In this document: piece after piece, positions 12,059-25,884 of the stretch
Layout: every line of letters starts with the position of its first letter
Position numbering within the stretch: position 1 is the stretch's first letter
DNA from: Hippophae tibetana
Taxonomy: Eukaryota > Streptophyta > Magnoliopsida > Rosales > Elaeagnaceae
Reading direction: 5' to 3'
Assembly (NCBI GenBank): GCA_037013495.1
Contig: CM072801.1
Coordinates: 21,231,501-21,295,500, forward strand
DNA: 64,000 nt
The notes under the pieces: generated by a model
The model's input: the letters and a program-made list of their open reading frames with translations, nothing else
What the model was told of the DNA's origin: nothing
Databases searched by the model: none
Program-made: the position numbers and the translations under genes

Positions 12059-13015
12059 TGTAAGGTTTATGAGTATTGATGATATTCGTGTATAAAATGT
12101 TTAAATGTAATTTAGTTTATAGGCACATTCTCAAGATCACTATTCAAGTTGAAAAAATTATCGAGCTTTAAATTCATATATTTAAGGTATATACTTGTTC
12201 CTAAACATGTTAGATTTTGTATTAGACACATAGGAATATTTAGTATATATGTTGTTATCGATCGAATAATGACTAGATCGATCGATCATGTATGATCTAT
12301 GTTCTCTCGCTTTGATTTTAAAATTGGAATAAATTGATCGAGAATCAATCACATTCGATCTACCTGGTCTCTATTTTTTTTTTCTTTTTATAGCCTAGAT
12401 CGATTGATCATTTTTTTAATTTTTGCTTGAATCTATCGAAAAATGGTTTCTATTAATCGGCCTTCTTAGTTTGATTGGTCGAGTTTGACTTAGATCAATT
12501 GAGGAGCTAAGACTTCAACTTTAATCTAATTATTTACTCGAGCAAAACTTTTCATTTACTGTATTATCTATATTATTTATTGCTCTATAAATTATTTAAT
12601 GGATAAATTTATAATTGAACTTTAACCTAGTATTAGAGTTTCAATCTTTCCTATATAAAAATCATAATGTTGTATATTTTAATTAATCACATCCATTCTA
12701 ATTTACTAATTGTTTTTGTGATCTCTCTTTTAAAATGTTTTAGAAAAATAAGATCATATTTGTTTAAGTTTTTCTCTTTAATTCATCTATCAAATATTGT
12801 TCGAACATAAAGACTATGAAAAAAAGTAACGGCTTGTAAGTAGATTACTTGAGTTATTTTCATCTAAAATATCACGTGTCAAGTTTTATTTTTTTTACTT
12901 TATATTTATTGAACATGATTATATGTTTATTCATTTGTAATTTGTAATTTAATATAATTTAATTAATTACTTATTCATTATCTCTAATTAAATATATCTA
13001 TAACTAAAAATTTCA
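12059..13015 (+). repeat. 3' LTR of the Sirevirus-like element (957 bp)
   Basis: Begins TGTAAGGTTTATGAGTA and ends ACTAAAAATTTCA, followed by the target duplication TCATG. Clearly homologous to 6936-8344 but about 450 bp shorter, mainly through loss of the segment corresponding to 7720-8095. Many substitutions from the 5' LTR indicate an old insertion. Confidence 0.85.
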
Positions 13016-16000
13016 TCATGTTTCACAGTCCATCACCAATCCAAGATAGAGAGTTGTTCTAGCGTGCATTAGGGTTTTAAAGTCGTAGATTAATTGAATG
13101 CTGGTCCAAGATGGAATTATTTAACACGTACACACTGTGTGTCTATATATATATATTTGAAACTCTGAGAGATATCTCCAAATTACTAGATGAATTTTAA
13201 TGTCAATTAAGGTTCATCCAACGTCCAGGTAATATAGACGGTCATCTAAGACCTCGATCTAATGAGTATTTTTTTAATTTTTTTATTATTTCTTAATTAA
13301 AAATTTATTAATAAAGATAAAATTTATTTTTTCTTTTTGTTCTCTTTTCATTATAACGTGGGAGTAATAATTATACAAACCAATCACAATAATACATCAC
13401 AAACATGATATAACTAATATATTCTACTGGGGCAAAGAAATCTAACTAACATCTTTATTCCACTTTAAAGTTTAACTTGACAAATAACAAATATATCTCT
13501 CTTTAAACCTAAATACACAACCATTGAGATGTGAGATAATTTTTTATATTAATTATTTTCATGTAACTATATAAATTATACTATTATTATTTCTATTTTA
13601 GAATATTTTTTTAATCCATAAACATTCAAATGTTTTCCACAATCTCAACCATAATTTATTATTATTACTATTATATACAATAAAATGTGTTTATATTTTC
13701 ATATATAAAATGATTTATTCAATTCATATAAATTTTATAAATTTTTATGTGTTGAAAATATAAAATATGATAAATTTATTAAATTATTTAAAAGGATTAT
13801 TCCATACCTTTAAATAGACATACCTCAATAAATACTTTATTTGCTTTTATATATTTTATAAACTCAAATTTATTAAATTTTATAAAATATAATTAATCTC
13901 AAAAGTATATATAATTAGTTATGATGGTAAGGATGGTATTTTTTCAAAACAAATAAATTCAAATTCTTAATTACATTTTACAAAACTTTATAATTTAAAT
14001 TAAGTTTTTAAGTTTTTATTTATACAATTGTGAACGAGAAAAAAAAACCATTTTAAGATATATATCCATAAAATAAAGTTTATCAATCATCATGGCTTTT
14101 TAAAATTTTGTCCACTATTCCTTTCAAATTTTGTAATTAAACGTGTTTAATTTAGAGAAATTCAAGGATAGATAACTTTCATAACAAGTGCATTTCTTTA
14201 CAATTTTTTATATTGGATTGTAGTTCACGTAGTATGATACCCACTCTCAACGTTATGAACTTAGGTTTAAATTTTATTCATATAATGTTTCATTTATTTA
14301 ATAAAAATTAGATTTTAGTGTTATTTAAAAAAAATTAGTAAGAGATTTTTTTATAGTTTATTAAAAAAATATTGTTATATAATACATACTATATGATAGT
14401 CAAATAGTAGTCATATTTAGTATACATACTTCTAGATTAGAAGATCAAGCTCAATTAACAATATGAGTTATCATATAAATATAATTACAAGATAATTATC
14501 ATTAAGAGATAAAAACATAATAATTATTTTAAAGATATAATTAAAAATAAATGTCTATAATAATACAACAAGTTATTCATAACCCAACAAGGATACATGT
14601 CCCCAATTTATACTAATATATGTACATAATCACAATAAGTTAAATCTCCTAGTAAAAAATCACAACTAAATACTATTTTTCTCATAATTATAGAGTGAGA
14701 TCGTAGATCTCTTCTAACCTTTATTTTATTGTTACTGATTCAGTATTAGAAGTTCAAAGATTACTCACTTACACGATTGCATGAGGTTCTAAAAATTTAT
14801 TCATTTCACAGATTTATTGAAGACAATTCTACTTGATATTGATAAAAATCAACATTAGATATATATAAAATATTATTTATTTTAAAAAAATTTATTAAAT
14901 AAAATACTAGTTAAAATAATTTAAATAAAAATTAATATATTATCAAATGGTCGTTTAACGTGTGTCGTCTACTTTCTTGTAAAGCTTGGACGGCTTTCAC
15001 GCCAATAGAAATCCTTCCCACTTAATCAACCAAATTAAGTAAGTGTATATACAGATATAAATACAAAGAAGCATTTAATAAATGGAACCAGTGGAAAAGA
15101 TATTAAAATTTAAAAATAAATAGATAAAAATAACTATATATATTACCATTATTTAAATCTAAAAAGTGTATTTATAGTTATTTTATTTTCATAAATTTAA
15201 TACTTTACCAATTTATTTTAAATTAATGTACTTTAGTAGTCTTATTATTGTATTTATAGACACTTTAATTATTTTAAATTAATTTTAATAATTTAATGAT
15301 TTTACTTTTCATTTTTATTTAATTTTTAAGACGTTTTTCTCTTCAAATATATACCAATTCATATTAACGAGGTTCATTTCGATTAAATTTAATTTTTTCA
15401 CAAAATTAATCCAAAAAATTAAAATTGATAAAAAAAATTAAACTGTTCAAATTATAACAATAAAATAACTAAAATATATCAATTTAAAAAAAACTAATAT
15501 ATGTAATTTAAAATTAACAGAATCTAATGTTATCCTACTTAAATCTATAAAAATCTTATCAGTTAACATAATTCTTTATAAAAATATAAATTAACATCAA
15601 AATTATATAATAATGAGTTATTAATACCTTATTTTATAAAAGGATATTGGTTTTTTTTGTTAGTATCATAAAAAAAAATTTAAAAGATATAAACGTAATA
15701 TACGTCTAAATTATTAATGATATAATAATAATTTTAATATTTTTTTAAAAAAATAATATTCATTAATATTTATTAGTTATTTTAAATTAAATTATATGTA
15801 TTTTTTAAAAAATATTATGATATCTTATGTACCATTTTAAAACTTTGAAATGACTCTATGCCGGATAAAAGTCTTACGGTAACTGTTGCAGGTATGAAAG
15901 TATAATCAAAATAACACGGGTCAATTGGGGCGCACAGCTTCATAGCTCCTTCAATTAAGGACTTGAGTCATGCATGCCTACTACCTAACCAAGACTAATT

Positions 16001-16109
16001 AAATTGGGACCGCCAACCAAATCCATTGTTATATTTAATTTGTTTTTCCTTTTACAAATTAGTTGCGAAAAAATAGATGAATTCATGAGAGATAATATTT
16101 TTTTAATTG

Positions 16110-16450
16110 TCATTATTTATTTTAATATTTTTATTAATTTTTAATTTTTATTAAAAATTAAAATATATATTTAAATAAATTTTATTAAATGTTATTATTG
16201 TTGATTTTTTTAAAAATCATATTAAATTTTACTTTTATTTTTATTAAAGACTTATATTTTAATCACGTCTAAATCACTTGACATAAAATAATAACATTTT
16301 AATAAAAAAATTATTAAAATAATATAATTTATCATTAATTAATCTCTTTTTACATAGTTGAGATATTAAATGACATTATTTTTAATTTAAGGAATCAAAT
16401 GACATAAATTATATCATTTAAAGAATTTATATGACATCTTACCCTTAAAT
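16110..16450 (+). repeat. Dispersed AT-rich repeat, copy 1
   Basis: Contains in order AAATGTTATTATTGTTGA, TTTTTATTAAAGACTTATATT, a CACGTCTAAATCACTTG segment and ATAATTTATCATTAATTAAT. The same order recurs at 16640-17010 and, more weakly, at 20150-20470. The unit has no coding capacity; it may be an old MITE or other non-autonomous element. Confidence 0.5.
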
Positions 16451-16639
16451 ATATTATCCGCAAATATTATTTTTTTTCAATTTCAATGCAAGAATAATTA
16501 ACTTTAGAGAAAAGTATCAATCGTATCACTAAGATTAAATTTTAGTATATATTTAGTCTATGAAATTCAAAAAAATATTTTCTAATCTTTAAACTTAAAA
16601 AAAATGGTCATTTAAGAACTAATAATTTTATTTTAATGA

Positions 16640-17010
16640 TTTTTATTAAGATATTATTCTTTGACGATTAAAGTGTGATAAAAATTTAATTATTTAACAA
16701 TGATAAAATAACAATTAATATGAAAAAAATTCATAAAATATTTATTTAATATTTTGTTATTATCACTACTTTTATTAATATTATATATATATTTTTTAAT
16801 AAATATGAATTTAAATAATTATATATTAGAATATTATTATTGTTGTTGATTTTTTTAAATAATTTCATATTAATTAAATCACTTTTATCCTTGTTAATAA
16901 CTCGTATTTTATTACGTTTAATCACTTGTCAATAAAAAAATTATATTTTAAAATAAATTATTTATCCTTAATTGAAATCTTTTTTAAAAATTAAGTGATT
17001 AAAAAATACA
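16640..17010 (+). repeat. Dispersed AT-rich repeat, copy 2
   Basis: Same orientation and element order as copy 1: ATTATTATTGTTGTTGATTT, CTTGTTAATAACTCGTATTTT, TTACGTTTAATCACTTGTCA, TTATCCTTAATTGAAATCT. Close to copy 1, so the two could be a tandem pair. Confidence 0.5.
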
Positions 17011-17319
17011 TTTTAAAATTTGATAGACTAAACAACACGAAAAACATAATCTAGATAACTTTATTACTATATATATATATATATATAGTTTAACTTAAAT
17101 ACGTTCTTCCAGTTCTGTAATAATAATAATACTACGTACTAATGGACAATTTGCTAAATTAATGCTTGTTTTGGACTAAACCTACACCTAGCTAGCTAGC
17201 TGTATATAATGTTTGGGAGTAAAATATACTCACAAGCTTGAACCAAGGATACGATATACTCGTTCAGAAAGATCTAGTTAAGTGCTGATCTTAATCTCTA
17301 GTTTTACATGCATGGTGCG

Positions 17320-17387
17320 TGCATGCATCCAATTAGAATTAAAATATGTGCATGCATCCAATTAGAATTAAAATATGTGCATGCATG
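17320..17387 (+). repeat. 29-bp direct repeat with CATGCATG-type motifs
   Basis: Two full tandem copies of a 29-bp unit (17320-17348 and 17349-17377) followed by a partial third. Each carries a GCATGCAT core. Confidence 0.8.
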
Positions 17388-18312
17388 TGAACAATGTTTT
17401 ATATCAATTGTATATATAATAAAATATTTAAATCATTTCTTCCTATTAACTTTTTAACTGTTTTATTAGATCAATTGATCTTGTACGTATTTAAGAAAAA
17501 ATGAAAAAATTAATTTAATTAACTTAATATTAAGTTTATTAATATCTATGGTAAAAACTAAAAACAAGCTATAGAATGCTTAAATCCTAAGTTTTGTTAC
17601 CAATGCTCAAACTAATTTAATTTGTTGGGACTGCAATTGCTGCCTATACAAGTCACTAAAATAACTACGCCATTTTGCTTATATGTGCACGACACATACA
17701 CAGATGTAGCTTTCTCAATTACGTCTTTGCAGTTAAAACTGCTTTTAAGTGGGGTTGGTCTTATTCAGGTATATATATTATCCAATCCAGGCATAAATTG
17801 TCTATGATTGATTTGTGTTCACCACCTAATGCCATGCATGCCACCTCCTTATTATATTATATTTCAGATATCTATATATATATTTTTAATTAAACGAGGG
17901 TAACTGAAATAAATGTGAATATTAAATTTTACACTAATATCATAATTATATACACTTGGTGTGGATTCTAACTACGTTAATTAATTAAGAATATAAATTT
18001 ATTAAGCTGAATAATATTTGTGTTACTTTAACTTTTATAAATTCTATGCTTTTCAACTTTTAGTTAAATTTAGACCCTCATTTTTTAATATTTACAAATT
18101 TGATCAAAATATAAAATGTTGTATTATTATAACAGTAAAATTTAACGTGTTAAAATTATTTTTTTTATGATTTATTTCTTGATTTTTTAAAATTAATATA
18201 TTTAGTTATTTTTAGATTTAATTTATGAAAATTTAAAAATTATAAACAAAATTAAGAAATTGAAGTGTATAAATAATAAAAGTTTTTAACAACATATTAA
18301 GTTTTGTAGGAC

Positions 18313-18337
18313 CCACACACACACACACACACACACA
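18313..18337 (+). repeat. (AC)n microsatellite
   Basis: About 12 uninterrupted CA units between GGACC and AAAAAG. Confidence 0.9.
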
Positions 18338-20149
18338 AAAAGTAATGAAAAAACTCCACAAAATAAATTTAATAAAAGATGAGCTGTACAAACATTTTGG
18401 CTTATTTGGCAGGCAGGTTATAATTGTGGCAATGGATTAAGTAGCCACATGTTCTTGAAGTTTGATTGCTCATCTCCGTAATACTTGCCCATATGTTATC
18501 GTGGAGTATGCACACCGACACATCATCTATGTCGATGATTTTTCGAATTATAACACTTTTCAAATATTTCAATGAAGTTTTCCCAGTTATAACCAGTTGT
18601 TTTTAGGATTGTTAATCTTTTTTTTTATGGGATAAATTTTTAAAGAAATTATTAATTAAAAGTAAAAATAAAAATAAAAATAATAAAATAAGAAATGAGT
18701 AATAAAAAATAATTATCTATATTTTATAAAATGAGGTTGAGTAGGGATGGAGAGAAATCACTCACACCGTCCCAATGACAACCATAATTGTTTCATAATA
18801 AAATAAAATAATACATGCATACCAACTAATCATTAATAATAATAAATAAGTATGATATTTAAGACCAAAATACGAAATGAGCAAATAATATTATATTTAA
18901 ATTGTGAAAGATTATTGATTTGTTTTATATTTTTCTCACTCTACTTACGTTGATTTGCATTGCTTTGAGCATTTTTTTTCAACAATATATTTCTCAAAAT
19001 TTATAATTATAAAAATATAATTTTAAAATTTTAAATTAAATATCATTTAATTAAAAAATATTCAATTTTAATTCTCATAAATTAAATCATATTGAGTATT
19101 ATTTTTGTTATTATAAATTTGTTTTTTGAATTCTTTCAAATTTTGATAAATTGTATCATAATAAGTCAAAAAAATAAGTATATATTATTTATATGCATTT
19201 TACTATTCGTCTTCGAAATTTGTCTCGTGTTATTGTTGTGTCTTTTTCCTTCATTTTTTTCACTGGACTTTAAAAAGGATGATCTGTCGGCAAGAACAAT
19301 TTTAGTTACAACAAAAATATTTGTCACTATTTGATTTAAATAGATTTTAAGATTTTTAATTCAAATTCGACTAGAATCTAAATAAATTATATAATTTTAA
19401 ATCTAAATTTAATTTGATAATAAATTTATTAATTCAATCGGATCTAAATCTAATTAATTTAATCAAATTTTTTAATTTAAATGAATTGATTGAATTATAT
19501 ATATACCCTTAAATTAAACATATCATATTATTTTAAAAAAATTCAGATAATAAATTACACTTAAAAAAATAATATTTAAAATTCTCTTTAATTATATAAA
19601 ATTAATAATATTTATATACAGATTATATTTTAGAAAACATTTATATATATTAAATTTAATATAAATTTTAAATGATGTAAGCATAATATTATTGATAAAT
19701 ATAATTAAACTCATATAATTATATTTAATAAAAAATTATTAATATACAATAATATTCTATATTTAATTAAAAAAATAAAATTCAAGTAAAATATTTTAAA
19801 TTAAATGTAGTATAATTTAAGTTAAAATTTATTCAATTAGTTTCTTTTAATATTAAAATTTTTAATATTAAAATTTGAGTTATATTGATTGTTATTTTTA
19901 ATTTTATAAATTTTAAAATTTTAATTTAACATAATTAGCTTTTGTAGCTTACGATGAGGTGCACTTTTTAAAATTAATTCATTCATATATTTTAGTTACT
20001 TTTAGTTACTTTGATTATATGTTATTTAATTTTTTAATTATAAACAAAAGAGTTATTAAAAATAAATTATATTATTTTAATAATATTTTATTAAAATATT
20101 ATTATTTTGTACCAAATGACTAAAATGTTATTAAATTAAGAATATTTAA

Positions 20150-20470
20150 GAAGGGTAAAATTTAAATTAATATAAAATTGTTTAAGAAAAAATTAACAAT
20201 AATAATAATTAAATATATATTTAAAATTTTATAAAAATTTAAAAATCAATAAAATATTAAAATAAAAAAATTAGAAATTAAAGAATATTAAAATGATTTT
20301 TTTGTATTAATTTTCATTTTATTATCATTAAAGACTCATATTTTAATTATATTTTTAATAAAAATAATAAATATTTAATATAAATATCATTAAAATAATA
20401 TAATTAATTCTTAATTAATCCATTTATATACTATATGTCATTGTTTTAACAATACAAATAATATAATTTA
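20150..20470 (+). repeat. Dispersed AT-rich repeat, copy 3
   Basis: A weaker match in the same orientation: AACAATAATAATAATTAAAT, TATCATTAAAGACTCATATT, ATATAATTAATTCTTAATTA. Confidence 0.4.
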
Positions 20471-20961
20471 AGAGACTTTAATTATATTTTTAAGTATAAT
20501 TTAGTAGTAATAAATCAATTCAAAAAATCTTAAAATTATACAAAATGATATATCTAAAATTGACAATAATAAAAATAATATTATAATATTATTAAATGGA
20601 ATAACCAAATGTAATTAAACAATCAATTAGTTTAAATGATAATATTTTAATATAATAATATTTAATTAAAATAATTAACTAAAAAATTAATGATGAGAAT
20701 ATATGAATTTTATTTTAAGTACTATTTTCAAAGGGTGCTTTCACAAAAATCTTTTTGCTCAAACTAAAGAAATTAGGATGGGTAAACCATATGTCACTGT
20801 TAGGAGTGTTAAAGATATGTCAATTATTTTTAGAGAAAAGAAAAGAAAATAAATATATTTGTTACTAAAATTAATGACCATTCATTAAAAAAAGAATCCA
20901 ATACACTACACAACTGGAAAGGCCAACATCACCAGCCAGCTGATACCCATTTTTCCAAAAT

Positions 20962-20969
20962 CTATAAAT
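20962..20969 (+). promoter_or_regulatory. Candidate TATA box for the DUF7705-like gene
   Basis: CTATAAAT lies 52 bp before the ATG at 21021, in a GC-richer context than the upstream intergenic DNA. With initiation about 30 bp downstream it would leave a short leader of around 25-30 nt. Not tested. Confidence 0.5.
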
Positions 20970-21020
20970 TGATTCCTATGAAAACAGACTTCTCAGCTGC
21001 CTTCTGCTCACTGTATAGCA

Positions 21021-22269
21021 ATGAGGGTTCCTATGAGTAAAGAAATTGGTCTTTTATTTTTTTGGGTATTTGTCTTTGTTATCAATAATGTATTTGGTTC
21101 AGCAGATAAACAGTACATATCAGCTGTGGGAGACCCAGGAATGAGAAGAGATGAACTGAGAGTAGCATTCGAAGCTTGGAACTTTTGCAATGAAGTTGGT
21201 AAAGAAACTCCTGGAATGGGTAGTCCAAGAGCCGCTGATTGCTTTGATATTACAAGTAAGCTTAAACAGAGCATAAAACAAAGACCAAATACTCATTGGT
21301 TTTACCCAAAAAAAAATTCATTTCTTCTTTATTTTTCTCTTTATTTATTTTCTAACGTTTATAGAGTAGTTGATAACAAGCTACCATTAAGTTGATATGT
21401 GTCGATTCCTTTTCATTTTGGGCAGATTCGTTTCTGAAACCAAGGGTGTCAAAAGATGATAATAAGCTAGGGGTTGGGACACCATTTCCAGGGTTAAGCT
21501 CAAAGGCTATAAACAATGTAGATCTTTATGCAGCACAAAAAGAACTCTATCTGGGTTCTTTATGTGAAGTAAGAGACTCCCAAACCCCTTGGCAATTCTG
21601 GATGATTATGCTTAAAAATGGAAACTTTGACTCAAAAGCTGGTTTATGTCCTGCTAATGGCAAAAAGGTAGACCCTTTTGATTCAGGGTCAAGATTTCCT
21701 TGCTTTGGAGAAGGGTGTATGAATCAACCCATTTTGAAGCATCAAAAGACTAGGTTATTAGATGGAGGATTAATGAGAGGAAGGTTTAATGGTACTTATG
21801 ATTTGGGTTCAAACCCTAGAGATGGACTTGATGGGATTTCATTCTATGAGGTTGTTTGGGAAAAGAAAGTTGATGAGGGAAGTTGGGTATTCAACCATAA
21901 GCTCAAGACTTCAAAAAAGTATCCTTGGTTGATGCTTTACCTTAGGGCTGATGCTACCAAAGGATTTTCTGGTGGGTATCATTATGACACCAGAGGGATG
22001 CTTAAAACTGTAAGTGGGTTGTTTATAGATTTGGATTTATGTTTACTTTTGATGTCATTTAGTTTAGAGACCCCACTTTAGCTGGAATTTTTAATTAGAG
22101 ATCTTCAATATTTATTGCGGTAAGATTAAACAGATTTAGTTCAAGTGAGTAACTATTAACCAATTCATTCATTGTTCTTCAATGTATTTTACTATTTTTG
22201 TGTAGATGATTTCATGTTTTATTGTACTTTTAATGTGTTCTGTTTCTTTCTTGTCAAGTAGTCTTCTTC

Positions 22270-22302
<33 letters not shown>

Positions 22303-24148
22303 TGGAGAGTCGGGTTAGGGGTTCAAGGTTGTAGCACAACTTTGGACTATCTAGGCTGGGCTTCTTTTCAAGTACTTAATTAGCAATAGAAAGACTAATT
22401 GCTTCAAGATCTATTTGTTTGTATTTTTGTTAAAAATGATTTCAGTCGAAAGTGTTTCTAAAAGAAAGCATTTTCACAAAGAAGTTTATCATTTTTTGCC
22501 AAGAAATACAAAATGTGCTTTCTATGCCCTTCAAGAATTTATGGTTAAATTTTTTTTGTTTTGTTCGAATTTTTTTTTTTTTTTTGGTTGTTGTTGTTGT
22601 TGTCATAATCACTTTTACTACTTCTCAAAAGCAAAAACAAACCAACCTTAAATCAGTTTCAGATAAAAATAATAAAGAGTTGCACAAGAAGTCTAGAATA
22701 TCCTCAATCTCATTTCATAAGAACACCTCTTAAATGTGAGCTTTTCTCTATATTAATTGATTTCAGCATCACATAAGTTAAAGTTGAGTTTTACCTGCAG
22801 CTTCCAGAATCACCAAATTTTAAGGTCACGTTGAGTTTGGATATCAAACAAGGTGGAGGATCTAAAAGCCAGTTCTATCTACTCGATATCGGTAGCTGCT
22901 GGAAAAACAATGGAAAACCTTGTGATGGAGATGTGCTTACTGATGTAACCAGATATTCTGAGATGATAATAAACCCAGATACACCAGCTTGGTGTAGTCC
23001 TATGGGTTTGGTAAATTGTCCTCCATATCATATAACTCCAGATAATAGAAAGATATATAGAAATGACACAGCCAACTTCCCATATTCAGCTTATCATTAT
23101 TATTGTGCTCCAGGAAATGCTCAATTTTTGGAGCAACCTGTGAGCATTTGTGATCCTTATAGTAATCCTCAGGCTCAAGAGATTGTTCAATTGCTTCCAC
23201 ATCCCATATGGGCTGACTATGGCTACCCAACTAAAAGGGGTGAGGGTTGGATTGGAGATGCTAGAACTTGGGAGCTTCATGTTGGTGGACTTTCTAGTAG
23301 ACTTTACTTTTATCAGGTTTGTATATTACTAACCCCATCATATGAGCAAATTTTTATCTTGTCAATCAACAGTTCATACACTAAATTGAGCATTTTTGAA
23401 TTTTGGGCAAAAATGTTCATATAACCTGAATATGCTATTTTAGGTCTAGTTATGTATGCTCTGTTCAAAGCAAGAACTTGTGATTTTGGGACAATTTTCG
23501 CACAAGCTAAAATAAAAATTAGCACTCATGTATTGAAGCAAAATAATATTAATTAACATAAATATATAAGATAAATTACACTCCGATCATTTTAATTTCA
23601 TAAATTCGATAAGTTAGTAACCTTATTTTAAACTAGTATACTTAATCAACTTATTGTTATATTTGTTAACATGTTAGTCATTTTAGGTTAATTTTATCTC
23701 TTTAATCACTTTATCTATCACTTTTAAAAATTATTTGAGATATTTTCATTTTCAAACATATGGCTTTCCTTGACCAGAAAAGCTTAATTCGATTTAAATT
23801 AAGTTTTTTTTACTAAAAAATTAATAAAAAAAACAAAAATTGACAATAAATGAATAAATTATCCAAAAATGCAACAAGATGGTGACTAATGTATAATTTT
23901 TTTAAGAAATGTAACCAATATGATGAATTTATAAAAATAAAGTGACTAAATTATAGTAATACCAAAATATATATCTCATTTACATTTTTTGATCTGTTGC
24001 TTTGTTGCAGGATCCAGAGAGCAGTCCAGCTAGAAGGATATGGACATCAATCGATGTGGGTACTGAAATTTTTGTTAGCAACAAAGATGAAGTAGCAGAG
24101 TGGACGTTAAGTAACTTTGATGTTATTTTCACACCCAAAGATTCATGA
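21021..24148 (+). CDS. Secreted plant-specific protein of unknown function (DUF7705-like), 4 exons
   Basis: Exons by frame and GT..AG signals: 21021-21255, 21426-22009, 22801-23316, 24011-24148; they join to 490 codons without a stop. Residues 1-26 form a signal peptide (hydrophobic core LLFFWVFVFVINNVFG); the mature part starts near ADKQYISAVGDPGMRRDELR. There is no other membrane segment, many cysteines (for example CFGEGCMNQP, GSCWKNNGKPCDGD, WCSPMGLVNCPP) and sequons at N200 and N361, all in keeping with an extracellular or secretory-pathway protein. I recognise the whole-length family (conserved GMLKT, LDIKQGGGSKSQFYLLDIGS, EGWIGDARTWELHVGG, RRIWTSIDVGTEIFVS); it is annotated in plants as a domain of unknown function and sometimes as 'EG45/expansin-like', but no catalytic motif is visible. 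A second ATG (codon 5) could also initiate. Intron 2 holds (TTA)n and (GTT)n microsatellites. Confident that it is an intact gene; function unknown. Confidence 0.9.
22268..22304 (+). repeat. (TTA)n microsatellite in intron 2
   Basis: About 11 TTA units within intron 2 of the DUF7705-like gene. A (GTT)n run follows at about 22585-22600. Confidence 0.85.
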
Positions 24149-25879
24149 TTTAAGCTTTTCTGTTTCTTTGCCAAGATTTTTTCTTCTTTTTCTTCTCCCC
24201 CCCTTTAATTATTGAATATATCAGAGCAAAAAAAGGAAACTGATGCATGCAAGAGTAAAAGAGGAGCCAAACAAGCCCGTAAGGACAGGGCTCCATATAA
24301 TATCCCCGATTCAGGCAAAGTTGTAGTTTGATGTTGAGTTTCTCAATTAAAAGAGTATTCAAGAATGAAACCAATCTTATTAAGCCATTTTATTTGTGTA
24401 TATTATTACATCTAGTGCTACTCTCTCTAATGGCATGTAGTGTTTTTTTTAACGAAGTTTTTATTAGATAGATTAATTTTAAATTATACATAAAAGTAGG
24501 ATGATTGAAACACTTTTTTACTAATCTAAATCAATGAATTTAAGGATTTTTTTTTCGAATTTGATAATATAATCAATATCGAATCAATATAAATTTAAAC
24601 AGATTTGATTTTTTTTAGATCGGATAAGTTTAAATTGATATTAAAATTTAATTATAAATTATTATCATATATAAAATACTCAATATAGTTTAAATTTTAA
24701 ATTGATATTTTTATAGTAAATATTATTACTATGATCACACTTAAATTATATAATATATGTATAATTATTAACTTATTAAATTATTAAATTATTATAAATA
24801 TTTATATTTATTTATTAAAATAAAATTATAATATAATATAATATAATTATGGATACATAATATTTGAATATAATATATCGTAAAATAAAATATATATTTA
24901 TTTAAATTTAATAATAATTTAATTAAGATTAGATACATAAGATTGTAAAATCTGTGAATTTAAATTCGAATAAATTGTATTATTTTCAATTTAATTTCGA
25001 TCTTATTCTAAAATTTATCGATTCAATTAAATTGAATCTGATTTTTCATTTTAATCAAATTAATTAGATTATTTTTTACTATTATATCAAATATGTTGGA
25101 TTCTGATTAGATTTTTCAATTTAATCGAAATTTAAATCGAATCGAATCAGATTTTTCAATTTAATCGAATTAATTAGATTATTTGAATCAAAATTTTCAA
25201 TTTAATCCAAATAATTACTTTATTTACTAACCCTTACATCAAATTATCAAAATAATTAACAAAATGACCATTACATTACTTGCGAGAAAAATCATTTAAT
25301 AGTAGCGAAGAATGAGTTTCTAATGCAACCTCTCTTGCGCGTGAGTTTAAGCCCCTCACTTTTATAAGAGTTTGAAAAATATTTTATCTATTTTTTTATT
25401 AAAAAAAATTAATTCAATTTAATATGTGAGTACAAATAGCATAATAAAGTATTATTTTCCATTTTTTTTCATTCGATAAAAATCATTGGAGATAATAATT
25501 ATGTATTGGATGATAATAATCTAATTTACCCTTTAAATTTTGCTTATTAAAAGGAATGTTATTCTTCTTTTCAAGTCTATCTTCGTTAATTTTTATTTAT
25601 TTTTTATTTTAGTTATTAAATAAAATAAATCAGATTCAGATGTTGGGTGACAATTTTTGCTTAAATTTTGTTAGGAGTGAACACTTTCTTTTTTCTTTTT
25701 GAAAAATAAACTGATTTTTTTTGTTGTTAGAAATTCAAAAAATATTAAATACACTATAGATTTGATCGTAGGTTATTTCAAAAACAAATCCTATAAAGTC
25801 AAACCAACATGCAATTTAAATATATATTAATTTTTTAATATTATTTACATTATATATTATATTTATTTATTTAATTGTA
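24149..25879. other. 3' flank and AT-rich intergenic region
   Basis: It holds the gene's 3' UTR for the first 200 bp or so, then AT-rich DNA. Around 24540-25220 short motifs of the type GATTTTTCAATTTAATCGAAT recur several times, suggesting an old local duplication. No gene was seen. Confidence 0.5.
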
Positions 25880-25884
25880 AGTTT

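Larger units (their letters stand above)
6936..13015 (+). mobile_element. Sirevirus-like Ty1/copia element, gag-only, complete insertion
   Basis: Seen: two related LTRs (6936-8344 and 12059-13015), each starting TGTAAGGTTTATG and ending in TTCA. A PBS (TGGTATCAGAGTGG, from 8347) follows the first LTR, and a PPT (AAAGGGGAAGA) sits directly before the second. The 5-bp sequence TCATG flanks both sides (6931-6935 and 13016-13020), a perfect target duplication. The internal region is only about 3.7 kb: it holds a decayed gag and no recognisable protease, integrase, RT or RNase H. Known: Sirevirus/Maximus elements have long LTRs and a long gag with two zinc-finger regions. Inference: a non-autonomous (TR-GAG-like) element or one that lost pol by deletion. 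Confidence 0.85.
13021..20960. other. Long AT-rich intergenic region
   Basis: About 8 kb with no credible gene. It holds AT-rich dispersed repeats (see 16110-17010 and 20150-20470), (AT)n at 17067-17088, (AC)n at 18313-18337 and a 29-bp direct repeat at 17320-17387. The open frames at 17622-17893 and 19092-19334 are short, lack family features and have the composition of their surroundings. Confidence 0.6.

Noticed and set aside
17622-17893. Two overlapping small plus-strand frames
   Set aside because: No family features, and AT-rich composition like the surroundings.
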